A stretch of DNA of 41,363 nucleotides from Leptolyngbya sp. DLM2.Bin27 (GTDB lineage Bacteria; Cyanobacteriota; Cyanobacteriia; Phormidesmidales; Phormidesmidaceae), in assembly GCA_007694115.1 (NCBI GenBank), contig RECJ01000159.1, forward strand, positions 1 through 41,363. Reading direction: 5' to 3'. The position numbers were made by a program, and so were the translations under genes. A model generated the notes under the pieces. That model made no database searches. It saw only the letters and a program-made list of their open reading frames with translations, and was not told the DNA's origin. Position 1 is the stretch's first letter; each line of letters starts with the position of its first letter. Positions 1 through 10,437 of this stretch are shown in pieces.

Positions 1-2
1 CC

Positions 3-683
3 GGCCCCAACGCCAGCGGCAAGAGCTGCTACCTGCGCCAGGTGGGGCTGATTCAGCTGATGGCCCAGATGGGGAGTTTCGTGCCGGCGAAAGCGGCAAG
101 GCTGGGGGTGTGCGATCGCATCTTCACCCGCGTCGGTGCCGTAGACGACCTCGCTAGCGGCCAGTCCACCTTCATGGTGGAGATGAACGAGACGGCGAAT
201 ATTCTCAACCACGCCACGCCCAGGTCGCTGGTGCTGCTCGACGAAATTGGCCGGGGCACCGCCACCTTCGACGGTCTCTCCATCGCCTGGGCCGTGGCCG
301 AGTACCTAGCGGTCGAGATCGAGGCCCGCACCATTTTCGCCACCCACTACCACGAGCTCAATGAGCTAGCGGCGCTGATCCCCAACGTGGCCAACTACCA
401 GGTCACAGTCAAAGAAATGCCCGATCAGATCATCTTTCTCCACCAGGTGCAGCCCGGCGGGGCCGACAAATCCTACGGCATTGAGGCCGGGCGGCTGGCG
501 GGGCTGCCGCCCTCGGTGATCCAGCGCGCTCGCGATGTGATGCGCGAAATCGAGCGCAACAGCACCATCGCCGTGGGCCTGCGGGGAGAAGTGCCCAAAT
601 CTACCAAACCCCGCCGTCGCGCCAGAGATATGGCCGCCCCCTACGACCCCTCTGAGCAGCTCGACCTATTTGGCAAGGCCTGA
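3..683 (+). CDS. mutS: DNA mismatch repair protein MutS, C-terminal part (5' truncated by window edge)
   Basis: Reading frame open from base 3: GPNASGKS Walker [48 protein letters not shown]. Confidence 0.97.
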   Translation, partial: GPNASGKSCYLRQVGLIQLMAQMGSFVPAKAARLGVCDRIFTRVGAVDDLASGQSTFMVEMNETANILNHATPRSLVLLDEIGRGTATFDGLSIAWAVAEYLAVEIEARTIFATHYHELNELAALIPNVANYQVTVKEMPDQIIFLHQVQPGGADKSYGIEAGRLAGLPPSVIQRARDVMREIERNSTIAVGLRGEVPKSTKPRRRARDMAAPYDPSEQLDLFGKA

Positions 684-711
684 TTGGCTGAAGAACTAGC
701 CTGACCGAGGG

Positions 712-759
712 CCAAAACGTAAAAGGCCCGCCCCATGGGGCGAGCCTTTTACGTTTTGG
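712..759. terminator. Bidirectional intrinsic terminator between convergent mutS and ftsH
   Basis: Near-perfect inverted repeat CCAAAACGTAAAAGGC-ccgccccatggggcga-GCCTTTTACGTTTTGG with A/T tracts in both arms; lies between convergent stops. Confidence 0.85.
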
Positions 760-769
760 TTGAGCAATC

Positions 770-2656
770 CTACAGCTGAGGCACGTATTGCTGCTTGTCG
801 GGCACCAGGGTGTACTCAGACACAATCCGACGCAGCTCATCGCCGTCGATGGTTTCACGCTCCACCAGCAGGTCAACCAGGCGGTCGATCAGCGCTCGGT
901 TATCGCGCATCAGGCGCTTGGCGTCTTCGTAGCATTTATCGACAATCAGCTTCACCTGACCATCAATGCCAGCCGACACCTCCTCAGAGTACTCCGAGCG
1001 AGACAGCCAGTCGCGCCCTAGGAACACCTCGCCCTGAGAGCTTTCGAGGGAAAGCGGACCCAGGTCAGACATGCCAAAGCGAGTCACCATCTGGCGGGCC
1101 ATGCCGCTGACCTGTTGCAGGTCGTTGCCCGCTCCGGTCGTGACCTCAGCGTCGCCAAAGATAATGTCTTCAGCCGCGCGACCGCCCAGCGCCCCGGTAA
1201 TGCGGGCCAGCAGCTGAGAGCGCGAAATCAGCATCTGCTCTTCGCTGGGGGTAAACCAGGTCAAGCCCTGGGCCTGACCACGGGGAATCAGCGTAACTTT
1301 TTGCACCGGGTCGTGATCTTTGACCAGGGTGCCGACAATGGCGTGGCCAATTTCGTGGTAGGCAATCAGTCGCTTGCTCTTGCTGTCGACTAGGGGAGTG
1401 CCCTCCATTCCGGCAATCACCCGGTCGACGGCGTCGTCGATTTCGCCCATGGTGATGGCATCTTTGCGGCGGCGGGCGGTGAGAATAGCTGCCTCATTGA
1501 GCAGGTTGGCCAGGTCAGCCCCGGTAAAGCCGGGGGTGCGGCGGGCAATCGTCTCCAGCGAAATATCCTCAGCCAGCTTTTTGTTGCGGGCGTGGACGCC
1601 GAGGATCTCGACTCTGCCTTTGATATCGGGCGGGTCAACCATCACCTGACGGTCGAAGCGGCCGGGCCGCAGCAGGGCCGAGTCGAGCACGTCGGCCCGG
1701 TTGGTGGCGGCAATAATAATGATGCCGGTGTTGCCCTCAAACCCGTCCATCTCGGTGAGCAGCTGGTTGAGGGTCTGCTCCCGCTCGTCGTTACCGCCGC
1801 CGATGCCAGCGCCGCGCTGACGACCCACCGCGTCAATCTCGTCAATAAAGATGATGCAGGGGGCGTTTTCTTTGGCCTTCTTAAACAGGTCGCGCACGCG
1901 GGACGCGCCCACGCCCACAAACATTTCTACAAACTCAGAGCCAGAGATGCTGAAGAAGGGTACCCCAGCTTCGCCTGCGATCGCCTTGGCCAACAGTGTC
2001 TTACCGGTACCGGGAGGGCCGACCAGCAGCACACCTTTAGGAATACGGGCTCCAATGGCGGTAAATCGCTCGGGCTTTTTCAAGAAGGTCACGACCTCCT
2101 CTAGCTCTTCTTTGGCTTCATCAATCCCGGCGACATCATCAAACATCATGCCGGTCTTGGCTTCCATCATGAAGCGGGCCTTAGACTTGCCAAAGTTCAT
2201 CGCCTGGCCAGGGCCACCCATCGAGCCGTTAGAGCGGCGGAACAAAAAGAACAAACCGCCAATCAGTAAAATCGGGAAGAGCAGATTGCCCAGGGCACCG
2301 ACCAAAGCGCCGTCGCTGCGGGGCGGGTGAGAGTCAAGGCTGATATTGGCATCGCGCAGACGGCTCACCAGATCGGGGGAGCTGCCCGGCAGATCGACCC
2401 GCCAGCGCATAACTCGGTTGTCTAGGTCGGGGTCAACCGCTTCGACAATGGCGGTTCTACCGCCGTCGTAGAGGTCAACCGCCGTCACTCGACCAGCATC
2501 GAGATAGTCGAGAAAGCGACCATAGGTGAGGCGGGTATTGGCCGCATTTCGACCCATGTCAGCAGGGGCCGACGAAAACGCCCCTTGCCACAAAAAGAAC
2601 CCTACTACCAGCAGTGGTAGGGTCCACAGTAAGGCTACTCGCCAGGAAAACTTCAT
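770..2656 (-). CDS. ftsH: ATP-dependent zinc metalloprotease FtsH
   Basis: N-terminal [28 protein letters not shown] motif region, HEIGH zinc motif. Confidence 0.97.
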   Translation of the reverse strand: MKFSWRVALLWTLPLLVVGFFLWQGAFSSAPADMGRNAANTRLTYGRFLDYLDAGRVTAVDLYDGGRTAIVEAVDPDLDNRVMRWRVDLPGSSPDLVSRLRDANISLDSHPPRSDGALVGALGNLLFPILLIGGLFFLFRRSNGSMGGPGQAMNFGKSKARFMMEAKTGMMFDDVAGIDEAKEELEEVVTFLKKPERFTAIGARIPKGVLLVGPPGTGKTLLAKAIAGEAGVPFFSISGSEFVEMFVGVGASRVRDLFKKAKENAPCIIFIDEIDAVGRQRGAGIGGGNDEREQTLNQLLTEMDGFEGNTGIIIIAATNRADVLDSALLRPGRFDRQVMVDPPDIKGRVEILGVHARNKKLAEDISLETIARRTPGFTGADLANLLNEAAILTARRRKDAITMGEIDDAVDRVIAGMEGTPLVDSKSKRLIAYHEIGHAIVGTLVKDHDPVQKVTLIPRGQAQGLTWFTPSEEQMLISRSQLLARITGALGGRAAEDIIFGDAEVTTGAGNDLQQVSGMARQMVTRFGMSDLGPLSLESSQGEVFLGRDWLSRSEYSEEVSAGIDGQVKLIVDKCYEDAKRLMRDNRALIDRLVDLLVERETIDGDELRRIVSEYTLVPDKQQYVPQL

Positions 2657-2960
2657 ACCAATGGCCTCTTCTGACTAACGTGCACAGTGTTAACGCGTAT
2701 TCAGTTAACGGGGGTTGACTAACGATTGGCCCTGCGTCCATCGTGCCTAAACTCTGATTTGACCAGATGAGTTGACCAGATCTGGCAGGGCTATATCCCA
2801 ACTTGAAAAAGAAATATGAGATAAATCTTTACTTAATGTAACGTAAGCACCGCAACTGGATCAAATCTTCCCCAAAAATGTGGCTAATCCAGAGGTTGTA
2901 ACCACAGTCTATCGCTTCCTGAAGGTGAGAGCGCTGAGCTGAGCCTGCCCTTGAGCCACG

Positions 2961-3002
2961 GGGCCGATTGACCAGGGCCGATTGACTAGGGCCGATTGAC
3001 TA
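2961..3002. repeat. Three tandem 14-bp repeats (gggccgattgacya)
   Basis: gggccgattgacca / gggccgattgacta / gggccgattgacta. Confidence 0.9.
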
Positions 3003-3044
3003 GAGTAATGACAACCCCTGACCCTGGGCCCGGCAATTGCCCAC

Positions 3045-4484
3045 CTATACCAACGCCAAGGCCTGCTTCAGGCGCGGCACATCAAACCCGCGCTGGCGCA
3101 AAATCAACCACGACTCCATCAGATCTGGCCCCTGGAGAGCACCCATCAGCGCAGCCCGCAGCGATTTCATCACCAGCCCTTTCTTCACGCCCTGGGCCTT
3201 TGTGACATCGTTCACCAGGGCTTTGAGGTCGTCGAGGGTGAGGGGGTTTTGTCCAGTGAGCCCGTCTAAAATTCCCTGGAGAACGGCAGGCACACCGTCG
3301 AGCTGCACCTGGGTCTGGGCATCCTCAGCAAAGGGCACGGTTTCGGTGACAAAGAAATGGCTCTGATCGACAACATCGCTCAGGCGGGTGAGACTGGGGC
3401 CAAGCAGGGCGATCAAGGGCAGCAGCCAGAGCTGATCGGCATCGCTGAGGGTGTGCCCCGCTGCCTCTAGGAAGGGTTGTGCCAAAACTAGTAGTTCAGC
3501 CGGATCCATTGTGTGGAGGTACTGGCTGTTGAGCCAGTCGAGCTTGTCCCAGTCAAACTTGGCCCCGGCTTTGTTGACGCGATCAAAGCTGAACTGCTGA
3601 GCGGCTTCGTCGAGGGTAAACTGCTCGGCGGCGTCGGGGGCCGACCAGCCCAGCAGGGTCATGTAGTTGACCAGGGCCGGGGCCACAAAGCCCAGCTGCT
3701 GAAAGTCAGAAATTGAGGTGACGCCGTCGCGCTTCGAGAGCTTTTGGCCACTCTGGTTGAGAATCAGCGGCGTGTGGGCAAAGGCGGGCACCGCCGCCCC
3801 CAGGGCTTCGTAGAGCAAGATTTGCTTGGCGGTGTTGGCAATGTGGTCTTCGCCGCGAATGACGTGGGTAATGGCCATATCAATGTCGTCGACCACCACC
3901 GCCAGATTATAGAGGGGCTGGCCGATGGTGCTGGCCGAGGAGGCGCGGGCCACCACCATGTCGCCGCCCAGATCGCTGGCCTGCCAGGTGACGGGGCCAC
4001 GCACCAGGTCATGCCAGGTGATGGTGCGGCTGTCGTCGATTTTGAAGCGAATTACCGCTGAGCGGCCCTCGGCCTCGTAGGCGGCCTGCTGGTCGGGGGT
4101 GAGATCGCGGTGGCGGTTGTCGTAGCGGGGGGCCTGGTTGTTGGCCTTTTGGGCCTCGCGCATGGCGTCGAGTTCTTCGGGGGTGTCGTAGGCGCGGTAG
4201 GCCAGACCTCTGTCTATCAAGGTTTGAATGGCCTGGCGGTAGAGGTCGAGCCGCTGCGACTGAAAGAAAGGACCTTCGTCCCATTCCAGGCCCAGCCACT
4301 TGAGGCCCGCAAGAATATTTTCGGTAAACTCAGGTTTGGATCGCTCTTCGTCAGTGTCTTCGATGCGGAGAATGAACTGGCCACCCTCGTGGCGGGCATA
4401 GAGCCAGTTGAAGACGGCGGTACGGGCGGTGCCAATGTGCAGAGTCCCGGTGGGGCTAGGGGCAAGGCGAACGCGAACGGTCAT
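3045..4484 (-). CDS. gltX: Glutamyl-tRNA synthetase
   Basis: [22 protein letters not shown] (HIGH motif), GQKLSKRDG (KMSKS-like). Confidence 0.96.
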   Translation of the reverse strand: MTVRVRLAPSPTGTLHIGTARTAVFNWLYARHEGGQFILRIEDTDEERSKPEFTENILAGLKWLGLEWDEGPFFQSQRLDLYRQAIQTLIDRGLAYRAYDTPEELDAMREAQKANNQAPRYDNRHRDLTPDQQAAYEAEGRSAVIRFKIDDSRTITWHDLVRGPVTWQASDLGGDMVVARASSASTIGQPLYNLAVVVDDIDMAITHVIRGEDHIANTAKQILLYEALGAAVPAFAHTPLILNQSGQKLSKRDGVTSISDFQQLGFVAPALVNYMTLLGWSAPDAAEQFTLDEAAQQFSFDRVNKAGAKFDWDKLDWLNSQYLHTMDPAELLVLAQPFLEAAGHTLSDADQLWLLPLIALLGPSLTRLSDVVDQSHFFVTETVPFAEDAQTQVQLDGVPAVLQGILDGLTGQNPLTLDDLKALVNDVTKAQGVKKGLVMKSLRAALMGALQGPDLMESWLILRQRGFDVPRLKQALALV

Positions 4485-4619
4485 GGGATTTCCTGCACTC
4501 TCGGGGAATGGAACAGTTTTCTATTCTAGGGGCTGGGGCGATGGCTCTCAAGGCAGCTCTTTGGCCATCGCCTGGGCGATCAACGACAGGAGAATGCTTT
4601 TACAGAAGGCTCCGCCGTC

Positions 4620-4840
4620 TCAAACAGGCACCACCGGCAACGGGGGCTGCACCAGGCCGACCAAAATGCCCATAATGCTCTCTAGCTGGTCAATATAGTA
4701 GTCTCGCTGGTCAACGTAGGCGGTTTGGTCGATTGGGCGTAGAACCTTCCACTGGTTGCCGGTAGTCACAGCCCCATCGATCTTTTTCGAGGGTGAAGTC
4801 TTGGTAAGGCACCGGCAGCTACCCCATGCAGGGGCTTCTG
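4620..4840 (-). pseudogene. Possible decayed ORF remnant of unknown family
   Basis: Manual minus-strand translation: ...KIDGAVTTGNQWKVLRPIDQTAYVDQRDYYIDQLESIMGILVGLVQPPLPVVPV*, protein-like, no good start. Alternative frames upstream give QFLQFVQKPLHGVAAGAL and VPYQDFTLEKDRWGCDY, suggesting frameshifts. Absent from the supplied ORF track. Confidence 0.35.
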
Positions 4841-4913
4841 GACAAACTGTAGGAACTGCGTGGAGCGGCTGGGGCCGATTGTGCTGGCGTACCTCCCCAT
4901 CTCCCCATACTCC

Positions 4914-6677
4914 CTACTCCCCTACCGCCTGCCGCACCCACAGCTCTACGCCCTCCGCCAGGGTCTCGGCCAGTCGCACCTGCTCTTGCGGGTCGACAAT
5001 CCACTCAAACTCGTCGGGGTTGATCATAAAGCCCAGTTCTAGCAACACCGAGGGGGCGACATGGGGGCGGGTAAGGCCGAGGTTGTTCCAGAAAACACCG
5101 TAGGAGGGGCGATCTAGCTCGGCCACTAGGTAGTCGTGCAGAAACTGGGCCAGGCTGTGGGCCTGGGGATGAAACCAAAAGGCCCCGATGCCCGCTGTAT
5201 TCTCAGCGTCGCCAGCGTCGGGCAGGGCGTTGTAGTGGATGCTGAGGGCCAGGGTCGGTTCATCCTGGTTGATCTGGGTGGCGCGATCGTTGACGCCGAG
5301 GAAGCTGTCGTCGGTGCGGGTCATGATCACGCGGGCACCCCGCGCTTCCAGGGCCGTTTGCAGCAGCAGGGAGACATCGAGGTTGGGGGTTTTTTCGGGG
5401 GTGCCGTCGGGGCCGAGGGCACCGAGTTCGTCGCCGCCGTGGCCGGGGTCGATGAGAATGGTGGTGCCAGAGAGGGGGCGATCGCGCTGAACTGCGGGCG
5501 GCTGCCGCAGGGAGAGCACCAGGGTGGTGCCCTCGTAGCGCAGCTTGTAGCCCCACTGCTGAGGGGTTTTGAGGTTAATGCGGTATTCCACCTGATCGGG
5601 CAGCACGGGCGACCAGTCGAAGCGCTCGATCAGCCCGTCGTCGGTGACGAAGATGGTGTCGGTTTGGGGCACGGTGTTGTGCAGGGTGAGGATGAACCTA
5701 TCGGTATCCTGCCGCACGCTGACGGGTACGGGGACTTGCAGGGGAAAGTGGATTTCTGTCCAGCCGGGTACCTGGCGGGAGGTGACGCCGCGAATCTGCG
5801 ATCGCACCCCCGAGGCCCCCGCCACCGCCTGCGTTTCCGCCGCCCGAATCCAGCCGCCGTAGTCGAGGCGCAGCCAGTCACCCGCCCTGGCCGTCACCCG
5901 GGCGCGGCTGCCCTGGGGTAGCGGCGTCAGGCGCGAGTAGCTAGTGCTAGGGCCGGTGCGGGCCACCCCGGCGGGCACGGTGACTTCAACCACTTCCACA
6001 GCGCTGGGGTTGACAATGCTGATCGCCCCTGGGGCCTGGGCGGTGACGGTGGAGCCAGCCTGGGTGAGGCTGTAGGTGGGCTGGCCCAGGCTGCCCGGTG
6101 TCGCCGCCATAAAGCAGCTTTCGTAGGTGGTGGGGCCAGCAGCGGTGGGGCTGGTCTGGTCGATCAGCACTGCCGAGTTGGGGGGCAGGGTCTGGCTGAT
6201 CTGGGGCAGCAGGGCGTAGGTCTGCCCCGCCAGGGAGGCCGTCACCGTGGCGTTGGCGGGGGCAATGGCCCCCAAGCAGACCCAGTCGCCGGGGGCATGG
6301 GCCACATCCACCGCTGGGGCCAGGGATCCTTCGGCAAAGCCCAGGGTAGGGGGCAACTGCGGCCCTGGGGCTACCCGCGTCACGGTAAGGGAGAGGGTGT
6401 GATCGCCCTGGGTGAGGGTAAAGCGATTTTCGCCTAGCTCCAGCGGCAGTGAGGGGGCAAAGTGGCCGGCTGGGCTGCGCCCGGCAATCGGTTCGCCGTT
6501 GATCAGCACGGGCTGGCCCGCCGCCCCGGTGCCAATGAAAAAGATCTGCGCTGCCGTGGTCTGGTGGCCGTCGGGGGGATACACCACCTGCAAGGGGGAA
6601 TCGGCTCTAGCGATCGCAGCTACCGTCACCGTACTCAGACCCGCCAGCGCTGCCGCGCCCCAAACCCACTGCGCCAT
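4914..6677 (-). CDS. N-acetylmuramoyl-L-alanine amidase (Amidase_3) with SH3-like domain
   Basis: ILIDPGHGGDELGALG, TRTDDSFLGVNDRATQIN, ALSIHYNALPD, LELGFMINPDEFEWI; N-terminal TM/signal; SH3b-like VARTGPSTSYSRLTPLPQGSRARV. Confidence 0.9.
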   Translation of the reverse strand: MAQWVWGAAALAGLSTVTVAAIARADSPLQVVYPPDGHQTTAAQIFFIGTGAAGQPVLINGEPIAGRSPAGHFAPSLPLELGENRFTLTQGDHTLSLTVTRVAPGPQLPPTLGFAEGSLAPAVDVAHAPGDWVCLGAIAPANATVTASLAGQTYALLPQISQTLPPNSAVLIDQTSPTAAGPTTYESCFMAATPGSLGQPTYSLTQAGSTVTAQAPGAISIVNPSAVEVVEVTVPAGVARTGPSTSYSRLTPLPQGSRARVTARAGDWLRLDYGGWIRAAETQAVAGASGVRSQIRGVTSRQVPGWTEIHFPLQVPVPVSVRQDTDRFILTLHNTVPQTDTIFVTDDGLIERFDWSPVLPDQVEYRINLKTPQQWGYKLRYEGTTLVLSLRQPPAVQRDRPLSGTTILIDPGHGGDELGALGPDGTPEKTPNLDVSLLLQTALEARGARVIMTRTDDSFLGVNDRATQINQDEPTLALSIHYNALPDAGDAENTAGIGAFWFHPQAHSLAQFLHDYLVAELDRPSYGVFWNNLGLTRPHVAPSVLLELGFMINPDEFEWIVDPQEQVRLAETLAEGVELWVRQAVGE

Positions 6678-6680
6678 AGT

Positions 6681-6716
6681 TGTTTTACCTGCTGTTTTAC
6701 CTGCTGTTTTACCTGG
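6681..6716. repeat. Three tandem 12-bp repeats immediately upstream of the amidase start codon
   Basis: tgttttacctgc x2 + tgttttacctgg; start codon complement CAT at 6675-6677. Confidence 0.95.
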
Positions 6717-6852
6717 TGCGATCGCTACTTCGCCAGTCTACGACCCTGGGTAACCTTCTCCAACCCTGAGCCCAATGTAGGGGCGCAGCCCCTGCGCCCT
6801 CAGAAGGAAGCAAAATTCTGCGGCATTTTGGTGGTCGAATCGGCCTGAATAT

Positions 6853-8274
6853 TTAGAGCGGCTCTCCCAGGCCATCCATCCAGTCTTCGCCCAGCTGAAT
6901 GGTGATGTCGGAGTTGAGGGCACCGGTGCTTTCCACTCGCACCTCACCCATACCCAAAAAGCGATGCACCAGTTCAGCCGTGGCCCCATCGCCCCGCTGG
7001 GCCACAATGCGGCTAATGGGCAGCGGTTGGTTCAGAGTTTTGTCAATGTAGATGTTGGCATAGCCGCTGTCGCGCAGAGTCCGGGTGAGGGCCTCTACCG
7101 CCACCGCGCTGCCAGTGCTGTCTTGAATGGCGATGCGCACGCGGCTAGGGCTGCTGCCGGCAGCAGCCCGCTGGGTGCCAAAGCCAAAGTACTGGTCAAC
7201 CAGGCTGGCAATCTCGCTGTGGTTGGGCAACCAGTAGCTGAGGGCAAAATCTTGATAGCTGCTGAAGTTGCCGGGCAACATCAGCATTTGCACATTAGAA
7301 CGATTGATTTGGGCACCGTAGCCCACCAGAGCCACCAGTTCCTCTACCGTTAAATTTGTGTCTACGTTGGACTGAATCACCGACAAAATTTGGGGCAACC
7401 GAGCAATGGTAGCCGGGTTGAGTGCCTGCTCCGTGAGGGCGCGCATAAACATCTGCTGGCGCTGCACCCGGCCAATGTCGCCTTGGGCATCATAGCGAAA
7501 CCGCAAAAACTGGAGCGCCTTGTTGCCATCGAGGGTTTGCTCGCCCGCCTTGAGATTGATGTAGAGGTGCTGGCTGTCGTCTTGGTAGCGCATATCGACG
7601 GGGACGTTGACGTTAACCCCGCCCAGGGCGTCGATCAGCTTCTCGACCCCCTGCACGTTGATGCGCACGTAGCGGTCGATGGCCACGCCCCCCAGCAGGT
7701 CGCTCACTGACTCTGCCGCCAGGGCCGGGCCGCCGTAGACATTGGCTTCATTTAGCTTGGTCAGGCGGCCCCGCACCCGAGTGCGAGTGTCGCGGGGCAG
7801 TGACAGCACCACCAGCTGCTCGGTCTGAGGGTTAAACCGCAGCAACAGCATTGAGTCTGACCGCCCCTCAAATGAGTCAACTAGGGCGTGGTGGCGCAAG
7901 CCCCTTAACTCAGGCGGCACCTCGTTGATATCAGAGGTGAGGACTTTAATGCCCAGCACCAAAATGTTGACCGGGCGCGTCAGTCGCGGCAGACGGAGAT
8001 TGCCGGTCGATGAAATCGGCGTCTCGTGGCTAAATACCTCTTCTTCTGCGGCACTGAGCGGCTGCTGTTGCAGTGGTGCCGACGAGAGCGACACCGCCAG
8101 CAGCCCTCCGGCTACCCCAGACACCCCGGCCACCGTCGCCAGGGCAAGGCCTACCCCCAGCATCCGAGACAGCCGCCGTCGCCCTGGGGGCGGGGTAGGG
8201 CGGCCCTGGGGCGATTCGTACCGCGTTCCCTTTGAGTGTGGCGGTTGCATCTTTGGCTGGTTACGCTGGGACAC
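6853..8274 (-). CDS. LytR-CpsA-Psr (LCP) family protein
   Basis: N-terminal TM; VNILVLGIKV, GRSDSMLLLRFNPQTEQLVVLSLPRDTRTRV, KLNEANVYGG, LLGGVAIDRYVRINVQGVEKLIDALGGV. Confidence 0.92.
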   Translation of the reverse strand: MSQRNQPKMQPPHSKGTRYESPQGRPTPPPGRRRLSRMLGVGLALATVAGVSGVAGGLLAVSLSSAPLQQQPLSAAEEEVFSHETPISSTGNLRLPRLTRPVNILVLGIKVLTSDINEVPPELRGLRHHALVDSFEGRSDSMLLLRFNPQTEQLVVLSLPRDTRTRVRGRLTKLNEANVYGGPALAAESVSDLLGGVAIDRYVRINVQGVEKLIDALGGVNVNVPVDMRYQDDSQHLYINLKAGEQTLDGNKALQFLRFRYDAQGDIGRVQRQQMFMRALTEQALNPATIARLPQILSVIQSNVDTNLTVEELVALVGYGAQINRSNVQMLMLPGNFSSYQDFALSYWLPNHSEIASLVDQYFGFGTQRAAAGSSPSRVRIAIQDSTGSAVAVEALTRTLRDSGYANIYIDKTLNQPLPISRIVAQRGDGATAELVHRFLGMGEVRVESTGALNSDITIQLGEDWMDGLGEPL

Positions 8275-8320
8275 TGGAGAACCTTAGACAGGAAGACAAA
8301 TCAGCAGGGGCAGCAGTAGG

Positions 8321-9724
8321 CTAAAGTGACTTTCCCAGCCCCTGGGCCCAGTCTTCGCCTAGCTGAATGGTGATATCGGAGCCTAAAGCACCGGTGCTCT
8401 CAACCCGCACCTCACCGATGCCCAAATAGCGGTGGACGATTTCGGCGGTGGCCCCGTCGCCTCGCTGGGCCACAATGCGACTGATGGGCAGTGGTTCGTT
8501 GAGAGAGCGATCGACAGAGACATTAGAGTAGCCGCTATCGCGTAGGGCTTTGGTCAGCGCCTGCACCGCCACCGGGTTATTGGTGCTGTCTTGAATGGCT
8601 ACCCGCACCCGGCTGGGGTTGCCAGTGGCGGCCACCCGCTGGGTGCCGAAGCCAAAGTACTGGTCGACCATGCGGTCAATCTCGCCGTAGTTGGGCAGCC
8701 AGTAGCTTAGGGAAAAGTCTTGGGGATTGCTAAAGGTGCCGGGCAGCATCAGCATTTGCACGTTAGCACGGTTGATCTGTGCCCCATAGCCCATCAAAGC
8801 CAGCAGTTCTTCGACCGATAAGTTGGTGTCAACGTTGGACTGAATCACAGAAAGAATTTTGGGCAGTCGGGTAATGGTTGCTGGGTTGAGAGTCTGCTCG
8901 GTGAGGGCGCGCATAAACATCTGCTGCCGCTGAATGCGGCCAATGTCGCCGTAGGCATCATAGCGAAACCGCAAAAACTGGAGGGCTTGATTGCCGTTGA
9001 GGGCTTGCTCACCGGCCTTGAGGTTGATGTAGAGGTGCTGACTGTCATCCTGATACCGCATATCTTGGGGCACGTTGACGGTGACTCCGCCCAGGGCGTC
9101 GATCAGCTTTTCGACCCCCTGCACATTGATGCGCACGTAGCGGTCAATCGCCACGCCCCCCAGCAGGTCGCTCGCCGACTCCGCCGCTAGGGCCGGGCCG
9201 CCGTCGCGGTTGGCCTCGTTGAGCTTGGTGAGGCGACCCCGCACATAGGTGCGGGTATCGCGGGGCAGCGAGAGTACCACCAGTTCTTGGGTTTGAGGGT
9301 TAAACCGCAGCAGCAGCATTGAGTCTGACAACCCGTCAAAGGAGTTGACCAGAGCGTGGTAGCCCAACCCTTGGAGTTCGGGGGGGACATTGCTGACATC
9401 AGAGGTGAGTACTTTAATGCCCAGCACCAAAATATTCACTGGCCGGGTCAGGCGCGGTAGCCGCAGATTGCCGCTAGAGGTGATGGCAGCAGCTTGGTTA
9501 AACACCCCGGCATCTTCAGTGCTCATCTGCTGCTGCTGTAGCGGCGCTGCCGACAGCGATACGGCCAGCAGTGCCCCAGCTACTCCAGAGACCCCGGCAA
9601 CCCCGGCCAGGGCAATGCCTAGACCCAGCAGGCGAGGCATGCGCCGCCTTGTTTTTGCCGATGGCTTTAGCGGTCGCCCCTGAGGTGAATCAGATGGAAG
9701 CGGTTGGGGGTTACGTTGAGACAC
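8321..9724 (-). CDS. LytR-CpsA-Psr (LCP) family protein, tandem paralog
   Basis: Same motifs as upstream-adjacent LCP; GTG start (VSQRNPQ) aligns with MSQRNQP of the paralog, so the longer ORF (to 9805) is probably over-extended. Confidence 0.9.
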   Translation of the reverse strand: MSQRNPQPLPSDSPQGRPLKPSAKTRRRMPRLLGLGIALAGVAGVSGVAGALLAVSLSAAPLQQQQMSTEDAGVFNQAAAITSSGNLRLPRLTRPVNILVLGIKVLTSDVSNVPPELQGLGYHALVNSFDGLSDSMLLLRFNPQTQELVVLSLPRDTRTYVRGRLTKLNEANRDGGPALAAESASDLLGGVAIDRYVRINVQGVEKLIDALGGVTVNVPQDMRYQDDSQHLYINLKAGEQALNGNQALQFLRFRYDAYGDIGRIQRQQMFMRALTEQTLNPATITRLPKILSVIQSNVDTNLSVEELLALMGYGAQINRANVQMLMLPGTFSNPQDFSLSYWLPNYGEIDRMVDQYFGFGTQRVAATGNPSRVRVAIQDSTNNPVAVQALTKALRDSGYSNVSVDRSLNEPLPISRIVAQRGDGATAEIVHRYLGIGEVRVESTGALGSDITIQLGEDWAQGLGKSL

Positions 9725-9843
9725 CAGAAACCTCAGAGGCAATGGGGATAGGCAGCATAGATTGCAGAGCCGTAGATGCGAAACCTGCAAAATTTTTAGC
9801 TGCATGTTAGCAGCAATTTAGTCAGGTAACCCACGTAATATAA

Positions 9844-9884
9844 GCCACTGCCGCAGAATTTACGCTAAATTCTGCGGCAGTGGC
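9844..9884 (-). terminator. Perfect 19-bp stem / 3-nt loop hairpin downstream of the 9892-10251 gene
   Basis: GCCACTGCCGCAGAATTTA-CGC-TAAATTCTGCGGCAGTGGC, 7 nt after a minus-strand stop; only a short, imperfect T-run follows. Confidence 0.7.
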
Positions 9885-9891
9885 CAATTCC

Positions 9892-10251
9892 CTAGGGCAA
9901 CCGCTTGCTCAACGGGCTAAAGCCTGGCAACTTGACTGACTTACCCTGGAGCAGCCGGATCATCAGTACCAGATTGGTGAGGGTATAGCCCGTGGTCACT
10001 AGGGTGTTGGTGACTAGCAGCCGCAGCGACAGCCCCGGTGACAAATGACTGCCGACGCTGAGCACGCCATAGGCGACGACCCAGGTCAATGCCAGGGTCA
10101 CCACTAGTCGACTAACCGCCAGTTCTTGTCGACTACCCTGCTTGCTCCACAGGCTATAGACCGCTGGCACCACCCCAAAGACAGGCACCAGGTAGATGGT
10201 TAGCTTCAATCGCTCAAGGGTTTCGCCCGCTGCGGGGCTGGCTTGTTTCAT
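9892..10251 (-). CDS. Small integral membrane protein of unknown function (119 aa)
   Basis: ORF with 3-4 hydrophobic segments; terminator-like hairpin downstream. Confidence 0.65.
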   Translation of the reverse strand: MKQASPAAGETLERLKLTIYLVPVFGVVPAVYSLWSKQGSRQELAVSRLVVTLALTWVVAYGVLSVGSHLSPGLSLRLLVTNTLVTTGYTLTNLVLMIRLLQGKSVKLPGFSPLSKRLP

Positions 10252-10393
10252 CGACAGAATGTGCTTGGCAATATAGGACGGAGGGAAAAAGCTGTTATAA
10301 GGTTGTAGGCCCAGTTTTGCCTGGAAAAATCAGTGCATATGGACTAAATACCCTAATTGTGCCACTGATGTTTAGGCGTTGGCAGCCTCTATG

Positions 10394-10420
10394 TATTTAA
10401 GCCTGCTGGTATTTAAGCCT
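10394..10420 (+). repeat. Direct repeat TATTTAAGCCT x2 just upstream of the mscS-like RBS
   Basis: TATTTAAGCCT at 10394-10404 and 10410-10420, 16-bp period. Confidence 0.85.
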
Positions 10421-10437
10421 ATTGAAGGAGAGATGAC

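Noticed and set aside
4110-4529. 139-aa plus-strand ORF opposite gltX
   Set aside because: Fully antisense to conserved GltX HIGH-region coding sequence; no recognisable motifs
5136-5921. 261-aa plus-strand ORF
   Set aside because: Antisense to the amidase gene; Gly/Val/Ala-rich composition typical of reverse-strand reading of a high-GC CDS
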